Notes under the pieces: model-generated
Told to the model about the DNA's origin: nothing
Seen by the model: the letters and a program-made list of their open reading frames with translations, nothing else
The model's database searches: none
Program-made: the position numbers and the translations under genes
Shown here: piece by piece, positions 18,301 to 25,948 of the stretch
Layout: each line of letters opens with the position of its first letter
How positions within the stretch are numbered: the stretch's first letter is position 1
Origin: Bacillus sp. sid0103
GTDB lineage: Bacteria; Bacillota; Bacilli; Bacillales_B; DSM-18226
Direction: 5' to 3'
Assembly (NCBI RefSeq): GCF_019219025.1
Contig: NZ_JAHUWN010000002.1
Span: forward strand, 62,001-126,000
DNA length: 64,000 bases

Positions 18301-20128
18301 CAGACGTGCTATTATCACCGTCACCCACTAGATCTTGGATGAAGAAACGGCTTGTACCATCAATATACGTAACGACACCTTCTACATCCGTTACGGTTTT
18401 ACCAGCAAATAGTGAGTTGTGCGATTTGCCTTGGATATCATAGATGTGAATGGCGCCATCTTGAATCACATAATCAAAAGTTGCAACCGCACTATTTGTC
18501 AAACCCTCTTTAACAGCAACTGCTTTAATCGTGGTTGCTTTAGAAATAACAATTGGTTGTGTAAACACGGGGCTTGCAGTTGTTGGTTCACTTCCGTCGA
18601 GCGTGTAGTGAATGGCCGCCCCAGCAGTACCTGTTGCTAAGCTGACCGTTGTCCCTGCCGTTACTAATCCAGCACCTGGAGTAGCGACAACAGCTTGAAC
18701 AATACTAGAATCTAGTAAAATATCGCCGTCGTTCCGAGGAATTAATTGGTAAACGCCATTAAAGGCACTTAGAACTCCGGTAATCGCTTCATAGGTTGTA
18801 CCTGTCGCAATCATCGTTGCACTTGGCGGACGAACTTGGAAGCTTGTTCCTTCCGCATCTGTTACTGTGTAGTTTCCACCAGAGAATGCTCCGACTGTTG
18901 CATTTTTAACGGTTACTAGTTTCGCTTCTTTGCTTTCCACTAACTGAGCAGCAGTTAACACTTCAGCTGCAGGAACCGCTTCTTTCCCGGTCACAATGAT
19001 GTTTTCATGGTTGGCTTCGATTTCAAGCAAGGTGGAGAATTCAGTTAATTTACCAGAAACGGTAATTTTATCTCCTGGTTGAATCGTCGTGCTATCTGTT
19101 GGTGTATAAGCGACGATTCCAGCTGTTGCATCCTGGAAATAAATCGCTCTGCCTAGTACAGCTGTAACTACACCACTCGTTTGAACGTTAGATTGTAATG
19201 CTGCTGCTCTAACTTCAGCAATCGTACTTGCTTGTAAAACCGTATAAGCAAACGTTGACACATCGCTGTTTTCTAAGTCCACTTTGACAGCAATCGCTTT
19301 GATAGTCGTGTCGGCACTAATTTTAATCGGTGCTGTGTACTCTGTGCTTGAAACGGTTGGTGTAGAACCGTCGGTTGTGTAGTAAATTTTCGCACTAGCG
19401 GTTGCGGTTGCTAAAGATACCAAGGTTCCTTCTGCAACTGCACCTGCAGCAGGTGAAAACGTTACGTTTGCAACCTTCGTTTCTACCGGCGTCGAACCGC
19501 CATCCATGGTATGGGCCCCAAGGTTTGTAAACACATTAAGACCTAAGTTATCCCATTCCGTTGCTGGGTCAAAGGGATCGCTTGGATTAGTATCGCCAGC
19601 AGTAACGGAACTTTTTCGAACAATGGTTTGGTCCATTGTTTTGACAGTGCTTCCCCAAGCAGTACCTGGGTCAAATCCAACTTGTCCGATGACATCAATA
19701 ATCGTCCCGTTATGTTTTAAAACAACGGCATCATCACCATTCCAGTTGATCACTGATTTTCCAGTATCCAATAAATTGGTCTTTGCCACGATAGCCGGAT
19801 CAGCGTCACTTCGTGAAATAACAAATGTTGATCCACTTGTAAGTGTTGCTGATGGATCAGTGGATAAAGCCATTTTAAAAGTAGTTGTTGATGCACCATT
19901 ACTATAATGTTCGAGTGTATATTCACTTAATTTAACAGGAGCACCTGTCCCATTATAAAGTTCAAGTGCTTTGTTAAAGCCGGTGCCTTCAATATATTCA
20001 GAGATAAATAGATCCGTAGCGTTTGTAGCAGCAATGGCCGATTTCATATAGTAATTTGGGAATACCATACTTATAAGCAAAATGGCTATAAGGATAATAT
20101 TAAGATTCTTTTTGTTCTTTCTAGACAA
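15377..20128 (-). CDS. Giant secreted multidomain nuclease (EEP nuclease + endonuclease I)
   Basis: A 1583-residue exported protein. In order: signal peptide (1-34); lamin-tail-like domain (about 35-210); chitobiase C-terminal-like module (218-300); OB-fold (300-385); second chitobiase-like module (485-560); second OB-fold (565-670); endonuclease/exonuclease/phosphatase domain (about 825-1125) with catalytic elements GTYNVENF, GLNEIQD, LGDFNDFE and SDHDPI; beta-sandwich linker; Ig-like domain (about 1265-1350); and a C-terminal endonuclease I domain (about 1356-1583) with NREHVWAKSHG and DIHHLRPTD. Two nuclease active sites on one chain should degrade extracellular DNA. Start is TTG with AGGAGGT eight bases before. 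It lies 99 bases downstream of a secreted 5'-nucleotidase gene on the same strand, so the pair could take DNA to nucleosides and phosphate. Confidence 0.9.
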   Translation of the reverse strand: MSRKNKKNLNIILIAILLISMVFPNYYMKSAIAATNATDLFISEYIEGTGFNKALELYNGTGAPVKLSEYTLEHYSNGASTTTFKMALSTDPSATLTSGSTFVISRSDADPAIVAKTNLLDTGKSVINWNGDDAVVLKHNGTIIDVIGQVGFDPGTAWGSTVKTMDQTIVRKSSVTAGDTNPSDPFDPATEWDNLGLNVFTNLGAHTMDGGSTPVETKVANVTFSPAAGAVAEGTLVSLATATASAKIYYTTDGSTPTVSSTEYTAPIKISADTTIKAIAVKVDLENSDVSTFAYTVLQASTIAEVRAAALQSNVQTSGVVTAVLGRAIYFQDATAGIVAYTPTDSTTIQPGDKITVSGKLTEFSTLLEIEANHENIIVTGKEAVPAAEVLTAAQLVESKEAKLVTVKNATVGAFSGGNYTVTDAEGTSFQVRPPSATMIATGTTYEAITGVLSAFNGVYQLIPRNDGDILLDSSIVQAVVATPGAGLVTAGTTVSLATGTAGAAIHYTLDGSEPTTASPVFTQPIVISKATTIKAVAVKEGLTNSAVATFDYVIQDGAIHIYDIQGKSHNSLFAGKTVTDVEGVVTYIDGTSRFFIQDLVGDGDNSTSDGILVFKSAHGVAIGDRVKVSGKVTEFYGEGFAEKTTTDLTITEIEATTITKNGTAPLPAPIKLGVDRIAPTEIIDNDQFAAFDPEEDAIDFWESIEGMYAQVDDGKVIALQKDGLVWVVPKNYPTNVNPGGLRITATDTNPDRIGVDVRNGSTANKSYRAKMGDFFTGSIKGVVNYGYSNYKLMTQESSLPTLTETPIVRPATKITPASDKLTIGTYNVENFSTTTPDAKVTKIADAIVNKMKNPDIIGLNEIQDNNGETDNGTVDGAQSAQKIIDKVVTLGGPTYAYTEITPVNNQDGGAPGGNIRVAFLYNKTRVSLTAGAPKGTSTQAVRYENGKLTLNPGRIDPTNAAFNSSRKPLAAQFDFQGQNVIVVANHFNSKGGDTPLFGKTQPPVLSSEVQRHKIAAIVNNFVKDVKAKDANANVVLLGDFNDFEFTKTLEIAKGNELTNMVDKVPADERYNYSYQGNAQELDQVLVTNNMVANTSVDILHINSGFMEEHGRASDHDPIIIQTQLKAAGEVLPPVTPPASTKVYNLNGFKTKKLTVNNVGADITVSADSIITEGIVIKSSYAKLKGEGLKNTVITLSPTAPGAVIDFGGLVVKEVVIDNENISQIRGIEQVQKWTVKDGVDTSAIKFTNVDGLVLPSPIAAPPKVNQAPVVTKALPNVSVQVGTPVSVNLSSYFADPDGDPLTYTTTAGTVQGATLTVQTPLEGTINVTVTANDGTRTVSGSFTITVTAVPANTVEAYYQTAAGKTGADLKLALHSIIKTQTKLTYAQVTEALKKTDEDPANTNNVILLYTGRSQAKTTFGSGVNDWNREHVWAKSHGNFGTSVGPGTDIHHLRPTDASVNSTRGHLDFDIGGKSQGECADCYYDSDSFEPPNRVKGDIARMLMYMDVRYEGDGGELNLELADKVNTYPTPFHGKKSVLLQWSKMDPPDAFEKHRNDVIESIQGNRNPFIDHPEWADSIWPVN

Positions 20129-20183
20129 ATACTTGCACCTCCTGGTTCGGTTGGGTGAATATTTGAACCTATTTTTTTAGGTG

Positions 20184-20219
20184 TAAATCCCTCCAGTTTT
20201 TTCTTGCTGGAGGAATTTA
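20184..20219 (-). other. Stem-loop between 5'-nucleotidase and nuclease genes
   Basis: Arms of 13 bases (20184-20196 and 20207-20219, core CCTCCAG) pair with one mismatch. No T-run follows on the minus strand, so it may set the relative mRNA level rather than terminate fully. Confidence 0.5.
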
Positions 20220-20227
20220 CGTTTTAA

Positions 20228-23200
20228 TTAATCTTCAAAAATCGTATCGCCTTCTACAGTTACGTTAGAAAGTTCAACACCATTGTTACCCTTTAAGGTA
20301 AGGTTTCCTTTAACAGTTGCGTACTCAAGCTTAGCTACACCTGTTACATCTACAACAACATTTCCAAAGTATACCTTTGGAGCCGCTGCCGTACCGCTGA
20401 ACGAAGCAGCAGGAACAACTTGTGGAGCTACGTTAATAATACGTCCTTCAACTTGAGGATTAACCGTTTTGTTTGGTTGTGCCTCAATGTAGTCTCTGAA
20501 CATTTCCCAGTCCACAAATCCCGGTTCACTTACACGGCCTTCTGCGTAAGCTTTGGCAAACATGGTGTATCCGTCTCCACCTTTTGCAGTAAAGATGTTC
20601 GTAGCAACAAAGTAGTTTTTAGTCAGATCTAAAGCTGTATAGCTTCCATCTTGACTTTTTACTTCAATGGTTTGAACTTTAGATCCAACTGGTTTCGTGC
20701 TGTCATAAGTAAACTTCAAGCCTGAAACCTGTAAGAATCCGCCAAATGCTGCCGGTGCATCCTTCACACTATACTCAAGTGCTGTTTTAATTTCATCACC
20801 TTTTAAGTCCATGATGCCTAAAGCATTCCCGAATGGAAGGACGGTGAATACATTAGCTAACGTAATGTTTCCAGCAGGTAAAGTTACACGAACTCCGCCA
20901 CCATTTTGAAGAGCAATCAATGTATTCGGGTTGATTGTTTTTGCTTTTGCAAGCATACCGTCAGCAACGAAGTTACCAAGGTTTGTTTCCCCTACACGTG
21001 CAGGTGGATTTCCTCCAACCAATGGAACAGCGGCTGTACCAACTACAGTAGCTTTCTTCGCATCAATGGCTGGTTTATATTTTGTGTTTAAGATGTTCGC
21101 AACAGCTGCATCTTCCGTGAAAGTTGCAATATCAAGCAATTTGCCAGTTGTTTCAGGAACGATTACTTTACCTGACGCATCAAATGTAACATCCACTGTG
21201 CCAAGATACTTATTGTATTCGTTGGCTGAAACGATAGCAGTTGGCTCATCGCCAGTTGTATCAAAGAAAGGCGCATCAAGTTTCGTATGAGAGTGACCTC
21301 CAACAATGACGTCAATTCCTTCAACTGCCGCAGCTAATTGTTGGTCATTATCCCATACAAGTGAATCATCAAAACCAATATGTGTTAACGCAATGATTTT
21401 GTTAACGCCTTGTGCTTTTAAGGCATCAACTGATTTTTGTGCTTCTTCGATATAATTTTCGAATGCCACACCTGCTCCAGGACTCGAAATCGTCTCAGTT
21501 TCAGCAGTTGTTAATCCAAAAATACCAATTTTTTCACCATTTACAACTTTGATAATACCGTTGTAAATTTCACCGCCCACAGGACTAGCTGTTGTTACAT
21601 CGTTGTGGAAACGGGATTGTAAATTAGCATCTTTTGCAAAGTTTACGTTTGCACTGACAAACGGGAAGTCCGCTGCTTTTACAAAGTTGGCTAATGTTTC
21701 AGTCCCTAGGTCGAACTCATGGTTACCAAAGGTCATCGCATCATAGCCAGCTAGTTCCATAAACTCTAAATCTGCTAAACCTTTATACTCGTTGAAATAC
21801 AATGTTCCAGAGAACACGTCACCTGCATCAAGTAATAACGCATCAGGCTTCGTTGCTCGTACCGACTTAATCGCGGTCATCTTTTTCGCAACATTATCAA
21901 GGTTTGCGTGTGTATCATTTGTGTGCATTAAATTTAGCGTGAATTTCTTGTCAGCTTGTCCAGCCAATACGTCGATATTGAATTCTGTGATGCCCTCGAC
22001 TGTGAATTCTTTTTGTAGACTATACCAGTGGTTTTCTGTACCAATCCAAATACCTTCTAGTACATAGCTTCCATTAGGTAAGGTTGTGCTGTATTTTCCA
22101 TTAGCGTCTGTCGTGATGTCGTACCATTTCACTTCACCAGCTGTTGTGTGAACACTGAACACAACGTTTGGTAATGCTTCAGTACCTTTTTTCACCACAC
22201 CTGTTACATTTGGAGAAATGACACCTGTTCCGTCTTTAAGAACATCAATATTCAACACGAGTGTGCCGGCAACTGTAAAGTCCTTTTTAAGTTCGAACCA
22301 TTTTTTATCGACACTGTCCCAAACTCCGTCAATGGTGTATGAACCATCAGCAAGTTTGAAGGCAAATTTTCCATCTGCGTCTGTTTTCACATCGACCCAT
22401 TTCAAATCACCAGCAGCAGTACGAATGCTAAATACGGTATCATTTAATGCTTTTGTTCCTTTAGTCAGTGTTCCTGTTACGTTGAAAACGCCAGAGATAT
22501 CAAGTTGTAATTCTGTTGCGCCCTCAAGTTTGCCATCTTTAACTGTGAACGTTTTATTCAGTTCATACCATTTTCCAGCTGCCGCGTCCCAAATACCATC
22601 AACTTGGTAGCCTCCATCAGGTAATTTGAAGTTGAATTTACCGTTTTTATCTGTTCGGGCATCATACCATTTTCCAGCTGTACTATGTACACTAAATGGA
22701 AGTTGCGCCAATACTTGTGAACCATTTTTTACAGTTCCTGATACATTCCATGTACCTTCAACTGGATTTAATGCGTCAAATTCTAATTCGTGTAAGCCAT
22801 CTACTAAACCATCTTTAATCGTGACGGTTTTGCCTAGGGGATACCATGTTGGTGCAACCCATAGACCTTCGATTTTGTACGTACCATCTGCTAGATTGTG
22901 AGTAAAGACTCCATTCTCATTAGATGTGAAATCATGCCATACACCGGTAGTTGTATCACGAAGGCTGAAAGTGATATTAGCCAGCGGCTCATCTCCCAAG
23001 ACAATCTTCCCTTGACCTGGAACTGCACCTGGATCTGGTTGAGGAGTTGTGGCTTGAGCCTCACCATTGAACTCGATTAAGCCCATTCGGCTTGTACCGC
23101 CAGAAGCAATCGGGCTGCCATTTATCGCAGTTTCTGAGGATTTTAGCCATCTAACATTGACTACGTCCTTATCATTTACTTCGCTAGGAAGTGCTAGGTT

Positions 23201-23674
23201 TGTTAAAACACCACTAGTCCAGTTATTACCTACTGTTACAGCAGCACCTGGAACATCAACCCAGTTCGTATTATCTAAACTATATTGAACCTTGAAATCT
23301 CTTGGTCCTGTATTTGATCCAAATTGTTTTGAGGATAGAGTGATATTTTGATAGCCTTTTGTGGAAATTGCTACCTTCCAAAATGCAGGATTAGCCGTCC
23401 AAGGAGTAGCGTTTGGAACTTGCACTCCAGTTGTAGGTCCTGCAACATAGGTTGCGGAGATTGTTGTGCCTGTTGCAGACAATGTTTTATCAAGGTTAGC
23501 TTCTGTACCCGAAGTTGCTACTAACTTATTCGTTGTACTGCTGAAGTCCCACTTCGCCAACGATACCGTCTCTGTAGCAGCGCTTACACTCGACGGTAAT
23601 ACCATCGCTAACAGCAAAATAGCTGTAAGTGCCAGGCTCATCCACTTCTTCGACCTGTTTACTAAATTAGTCAC
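20228..23674 (-). CDS. Secreted 5'-nucleotidase / 2',3'-cyclic phosphodiesterase family protein
   Basis: A 1148-residue exported protein. A signal peptide (about 1-32) is followed by a jelly-roll-like region (35-205), four to five related modules of about 85 residues (230-575), and a metallophosphatase domain (about 578-860). The metallophosphatase has the di-metal motifs HTNDTH, DAGDVFSG, FGNHEFD and GGHSHT. The 5'-nucleotidase C-terminal domain follows (about 875-1080) with LGNFVADGML and LQNGGGVR. It should release phosphate from nucleotides outside the cell. The repeats resemble carboxypeptidase-regulatory or prealbumin-like folds, each ending near DGxYxxxGxW. Start is GTG with GGAGG nine to ten bases before. 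B. subtilis YhcR is a comparable nuclease/nucleotidase, but its domain order differs. It probably heads an operon with the downstream nuclease. Confidence 0.9.
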   Translation of the reverse strand: MTNLVNRSKKWMSLALTAILLLAMVLPSSVSAATETVSLAKWDFSSTTNKLVATSGTEANLDKTLSATGTTISATYVAGPTTGVQVPNATPWTANPAFWKVAISTKGYQNITLSSKQFGSNTGPRDFKVQYSLDNTNWVDVPGAAVTVGNNWTSGVLTNLALPSEVNDKDVVNVRWLKSSETAINGSPIASGGTSRMGLIEFNGEAQATTPQPDPGAVPGQGKIVLGDEPLANITFSLRDTTTGVWHDFTSNENGVFTHNLADGTYKIEGLWVAPTWYPLGKTVTIKDGLVDGLHELEFDALNPVEGTWNVSGTVKNGSQVLAQLPFSVHSTAGKWYDARTDKNGKFNFKLPDGGYQVDGIWDAAAGKWYELNKTFTVKDGKLEGATELQLDISGVFNVTGTLTKGTKALNDTVFSIRTAAGDLKWVDVKTDADGKFAFKLADGSYTIDGVWDSVDKKWFELKKDFTVAGTLVLNIDVLKDGTGVISPNVTGVVKKGTEALPNVVFSVHTTAGEVKWYDITTDANGKYSTTLPNGSYVLEGIWIGTENHWYSLQKEFTVEGITEFNIDVLAGQADKKFTLNLMHTNDTHANLDNVAKKMTAIKSVRATKPDALLLDAGDVFSGTLYFNEYKGLADLEFMELAGYDAMTFGNHEFDLGTETLANFVKAADFPFVSANVNFAKDANLQSRFHNDVTTASPVGGEIYNGIIKVVNGEKIGIFGLTTAETETISSPGAGVAFENYIEEAQKSVDALKAQGVNKIIALTHIGFDDSLVWDNDQQLAAAVEGIDVIVGGHSHTKLDAPFFDTTGDEPTAIVSANEYNKYLGTVDVTFDASGKVIVPETTGKLLDIATFTEDAAVANILNTKYKPAIDAKKATVVGTAAVPLVGGNPPARVGETNLGNFVADGMLAKAKTINPNTLIALQNGGGVRVTLPAGNITLANVFTVLPFGNALGIMDLKGDEIKTALEYSVKDAPAAFGGFLQVSGLKFTYDSTKPVGSKVQTIEVKSQDGSYTALDLTKNYFVATNIFTAKGGDGYTMFAKAYAEGRVSEPGFVDWEMFRDYIEAQPNKTVNPQVEGRIINVAPQVVPAASFSGTAAAPKVYFGNVVVDVTGVAKLEYATVKGNLTLKGNNGVELSNVTVEGDTIFED

Positions 23675-24030
23675 AGATAAAATCCCTCCAATATTAATGT
23701 TTAAATATTATGAGTAGTCTTCTAAGTTGCAAAACTTCCAGACTTTCCCTCACTTTCCATTAGGTATTAATTACTACCACTATTGTATAACGTCTGACTT
23801 CACAATTCTACATATTTTGGGAATCTATAAATAATTCTGTTATTTATTTCAAAAAGCTTCTTCAAAAAGAGTACTAAGTTACTAGACCTATTTCACTAGG
23901 AACTAACCCCCTATGATTGGCTCGTTTATTAATAGTCAAAAAAGAGAGAATAATACCAACACTTTCATTTGAGTTAGAAGCCATCCTCCTATAAAATCAA
24001 TAATATGAAATACAAATCAGGAGGCCCCTT
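23675..24030. other. Divergent intergenic region (5'-nucleotidase / alaR)
   Basis: A 356-base spacer between divergent genes that must hold both promoters. I see AT-rich sequence, and AGGAGG before alaR at 24020-24025. I could not identify a clean Pho box or a confident pair of promoter hexamers. Confidence 0.4.
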
Positions 24031-24534
24031 ATGAAATTAAGCAATGAAGAACTGGAAATATTAAAGCTTATTGAAGAAAACCATAAAATATCCGAGGAAA
24101 CAATTGCCTTAATGGTGATGAGCAGTGAAGAATCGGTTAGAAATACCATAAAAAAACTAGAAGAAGAAAAAGTGATTGTCAGTTATCCGGCACTCATCGA
24201 TTGGAGCAAAGTTGAAGGACAGGAAAACATCATCGCGATGATTGATGTAAAGGTTACACCAAAGCGTGGCGTGGGATTCGATGAAGTTGCAGAAAGAATT
24301 TACCGTTTTCCCGAAGTAACATCGCTATACCTTATGAGTGGTGCCTATGATTTGTCGATCACCATTGAAGGGCAAACCATGAATCAAATCGCTACCTTTG
24401 TATCTGAAAAACTTTCCACGATTGACAATGTCATCTCGACCACGACGCATTTCATGCTAAAGAAATACAAACATGATGGGGTAATTTTTGGCAGTGGTGA
24501 TGATAAAGACCGGAGAATGGTGATTACACCATGA
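24031..24534 (+). CDS. alaR: Lrp/AsnC-family regulator AlaR
   Basis: A leucine-responsive-family DNA-binding protein. It has an N-terminal helix-turn-helix (about residues 4-60) and a C-terminal ligand-binding RAM domain (about 70-145, including SLYLMSGAYDLSITIEG). The gene overlaps the aminotransferase start by four bases (ATGA), so the two are translationally coupled. This pairing matches B. subtilis alaR-alaT (yugG-yugH), in which the regulator controls alanine transaminase. AGGAGG lies seven bases before the ATG. The effector is inferred to be alanine or a related amino acid. Confidence 0.85.
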   Translation: MKLSNEELEILKLIEENHKISEETIALMVMSSEESVRNTIKKLEEEKVIVSYPALIDWSKVEGQENIIAMIDVKVTPKRGVGFDEVAERIYRFPEVTSLYLMSGAYDLSITIEGQTMNQIATFVSEKLSTIDNVISTTTHFMLKKYKHDGVIFGSGDDKDRRMVITP

Positions 24535-25736
24535 AAAAGGAGTATTCGCACTATCTTTCAGATACCGCTCGAGAATTAAAGCCCTCTGGGATCAGGAAAT
24601 TTTTTGACCTGGCAGCCGGCATGAAAGACGTTATATCGTTAGGGGTTGGCGAACCAGACTTTATTACACCCTGGAACATTCGCGAGGCAGCCATTTTATC
24701 GATGGAACAAGGCGATACCGCCTATACCGCGAACCCAGGACTATTAGAATTACGTCAGGAAATTTCTAATTATCTTGGTACAAGATTTGCTGTTAATTAT
24801 GATCCAAAAAATCAAATCATCGTCACGGTCGGCGCTAGTCAGGCAATTGATTTAGCCTTCCGTGCCATTTTAAACCAAGGCGATGAAGTACTGATTGTTG
24901 AACCTGCGTTCGTTTCTTACGCTCCCTTGGTGGCCATTGCCGGCGGGACACCCGTCGCTATCTCCACCTCACCGGACAATGGGTTTAAATTAACCCCGAA
25001 ACAATTAGAAGAAGCGATTACGGAAAAAACAAAGGCCATCTTGTTTTGTTCTCCAAACAATCCAACAGGCAGTACCTTAAACCATGAGGAGCTTAGGGAA
25101 ATTGCTGCAATTGTTGAAAAGTATGATTTAATCGTCGTCTCCGACGAGATATACGCAGAGTTAAGCTACGAAGAAACCTATTCCAGCTTCGCGGCGATTG
25201 AAGGTATGTACGAGCGGACAATTTTGATCAATGGATTCTCGAAAGGTTTTGCGATGACCGGCTGGCGCTTAGGGATGCTCGCTGCTCCTAAGGAATTTGT
25301 CGAGGTCATGCTGAAAATTTTCCAATACACGACCATGTGTGCACCAACTATGCTCCAATACGGAGCCATCGAAGCACTTAGGAACACCTTTCATGAAGTA
25401 GAAGCGATGAAACGAAGTTATCGAATGAGACGAAACTTTGTTGTGCATACATTGAATAAAATCGGCTTAGATTGCCATACACCTGGAGGAGCCTTCTATG
25501 TCTTCCCTTCAATCAAGGTAACCGGACTCAGCTCCGAACAATTTGCTGAAGAACTATTAATGAAGGAAAAGGTTGCCGTCGTACCTGGCAATGTGTTTGG
25601 GGAAAGCGGTGAAGGATACATTCGCTGCTCGTACGCAGCCTCAATGCCGCAGCTGCAAGAAGCCCTAAAAAGAATCCAGCACTTCCTTGAATCAAAGGGC
25701 ATCTTTGCTGAAAAACAAAGAGAAGAAGTAAGATAA
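24531..25736 (+). CDS. alaT: PLP-dependent aminotransferase AlaT
   Basis: A class I/II aminotransferase of fold type I, cytoplasmic, 401 residues. Recognisable elements are the N-terminal GVGEPDF substrate loop, the VGASQAIDLAFRA segment, FCSPNNPTGS and SDEIYAEL before the cofactor, and the Schiff-base lysine in INGFSKGFAMTGWRLG. Context with the Lrp-type regulator points to alanine transaminase AlaT. PatA-like N-acetyl-diaminopimelate aminotransferase is the main alternative because the families are very close. A terminator follows at once. Confidence 0.85.
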   Translation: MKKEYSHYLSDTARELKPSGIRKFFDLAAGMKDVISLGVGEPDFITPWNIREAAILSMEQGDTAYTANPGLLELRQEISNYLGTRFAVNYDPKNQIIVTVGASQAIDLAFRAILNQGDEVLIVEPAFVSYAPLVAIAGGTPVAISTSPDNGFKLTPKQLEEAITEKTKAILFCSPNNPTGSTLNHEELREIAAIVEKYDLIVVSDEIYAELSYEETYSSFAAIEGMYERTILINGFSKGFAMTGWRLGMLAAPKEFVEVMLKIFQYTTMCAPTMLQYGAIEALRNTFHEVEAMKRSYRMRRNFVVHTLNKIGLDCHTPGGAFYVFPSIKVTGLSSEQFAEELLMKEKVAVVPGNVFGESGEGYIRCSYAASMPQLQEALKRIQHFLESKGIFAEKQREEVR

Positions 25737-25757
25737 GACCAATAAACCCCAGTAGAG

Positions 25758-25804
25758 AAAGAGCCCAATTCTGACAGTGCCAGCTCCAGAAATTGGGCTT
25801 TTTC
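25758..25804 (+). terminator. Terminator after alaT
   Basis: AGCCCAATT (25762-25770) pairs with AATTGGGCT (25791-25799), followed by TTTTT. Confidence 0.85.
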
Positions 25805-25815
25805 TATGCTTTACT

Positions 25816-25878
25816 GGTGCCTGACACCAGTTGTTTTGATGGTGACTGACACCCTTCATCTTGATGGTGCCTGACACC
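25816..25878 (+). repeat. Three tandem copies of the 13-mer at 25-bp spacing
   Basis: GGTGCCTGACACC at 25816-25828, GGTGACTGACACC at 25841-25853 and GGTGCCTGACACC at 25866-25878. The starts are exactly 25 bases apart and the last two copies share a TTGAT lead-in. The array sits between the alaT terminator and the promoter of the diguanylate cyclase. Confidence 0.85.
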
Positions 25879-25884
25879 CACTTT

Positions 25885-25914
25885 TTGTGACCGACCTACG
25901 GATTATGCTAAAAT
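25885..25914 (+). promoter_or_regulatory. SigA-type promoter for GGDEF gene
   Basis: TTGTGA (25885-25890) and an extended -10 TATGC-TAAAAT (TAAAAT 25909-25914) are 18 bases apart and lie about 35 bases before the start codon. Confidence 0.55.
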
Positions 25915-25948
25915 ACTCGGGTGAAATGGAAAAAAAGGGGTGATGTAC

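Noticed and set aside
23675..23830. Pho box before the 5'-nucleotidase gene
   Set aside because: Isolated TGT(A/T)TAA-like hexamers occur but without the 10-11 base direct-repeat spacing needed.
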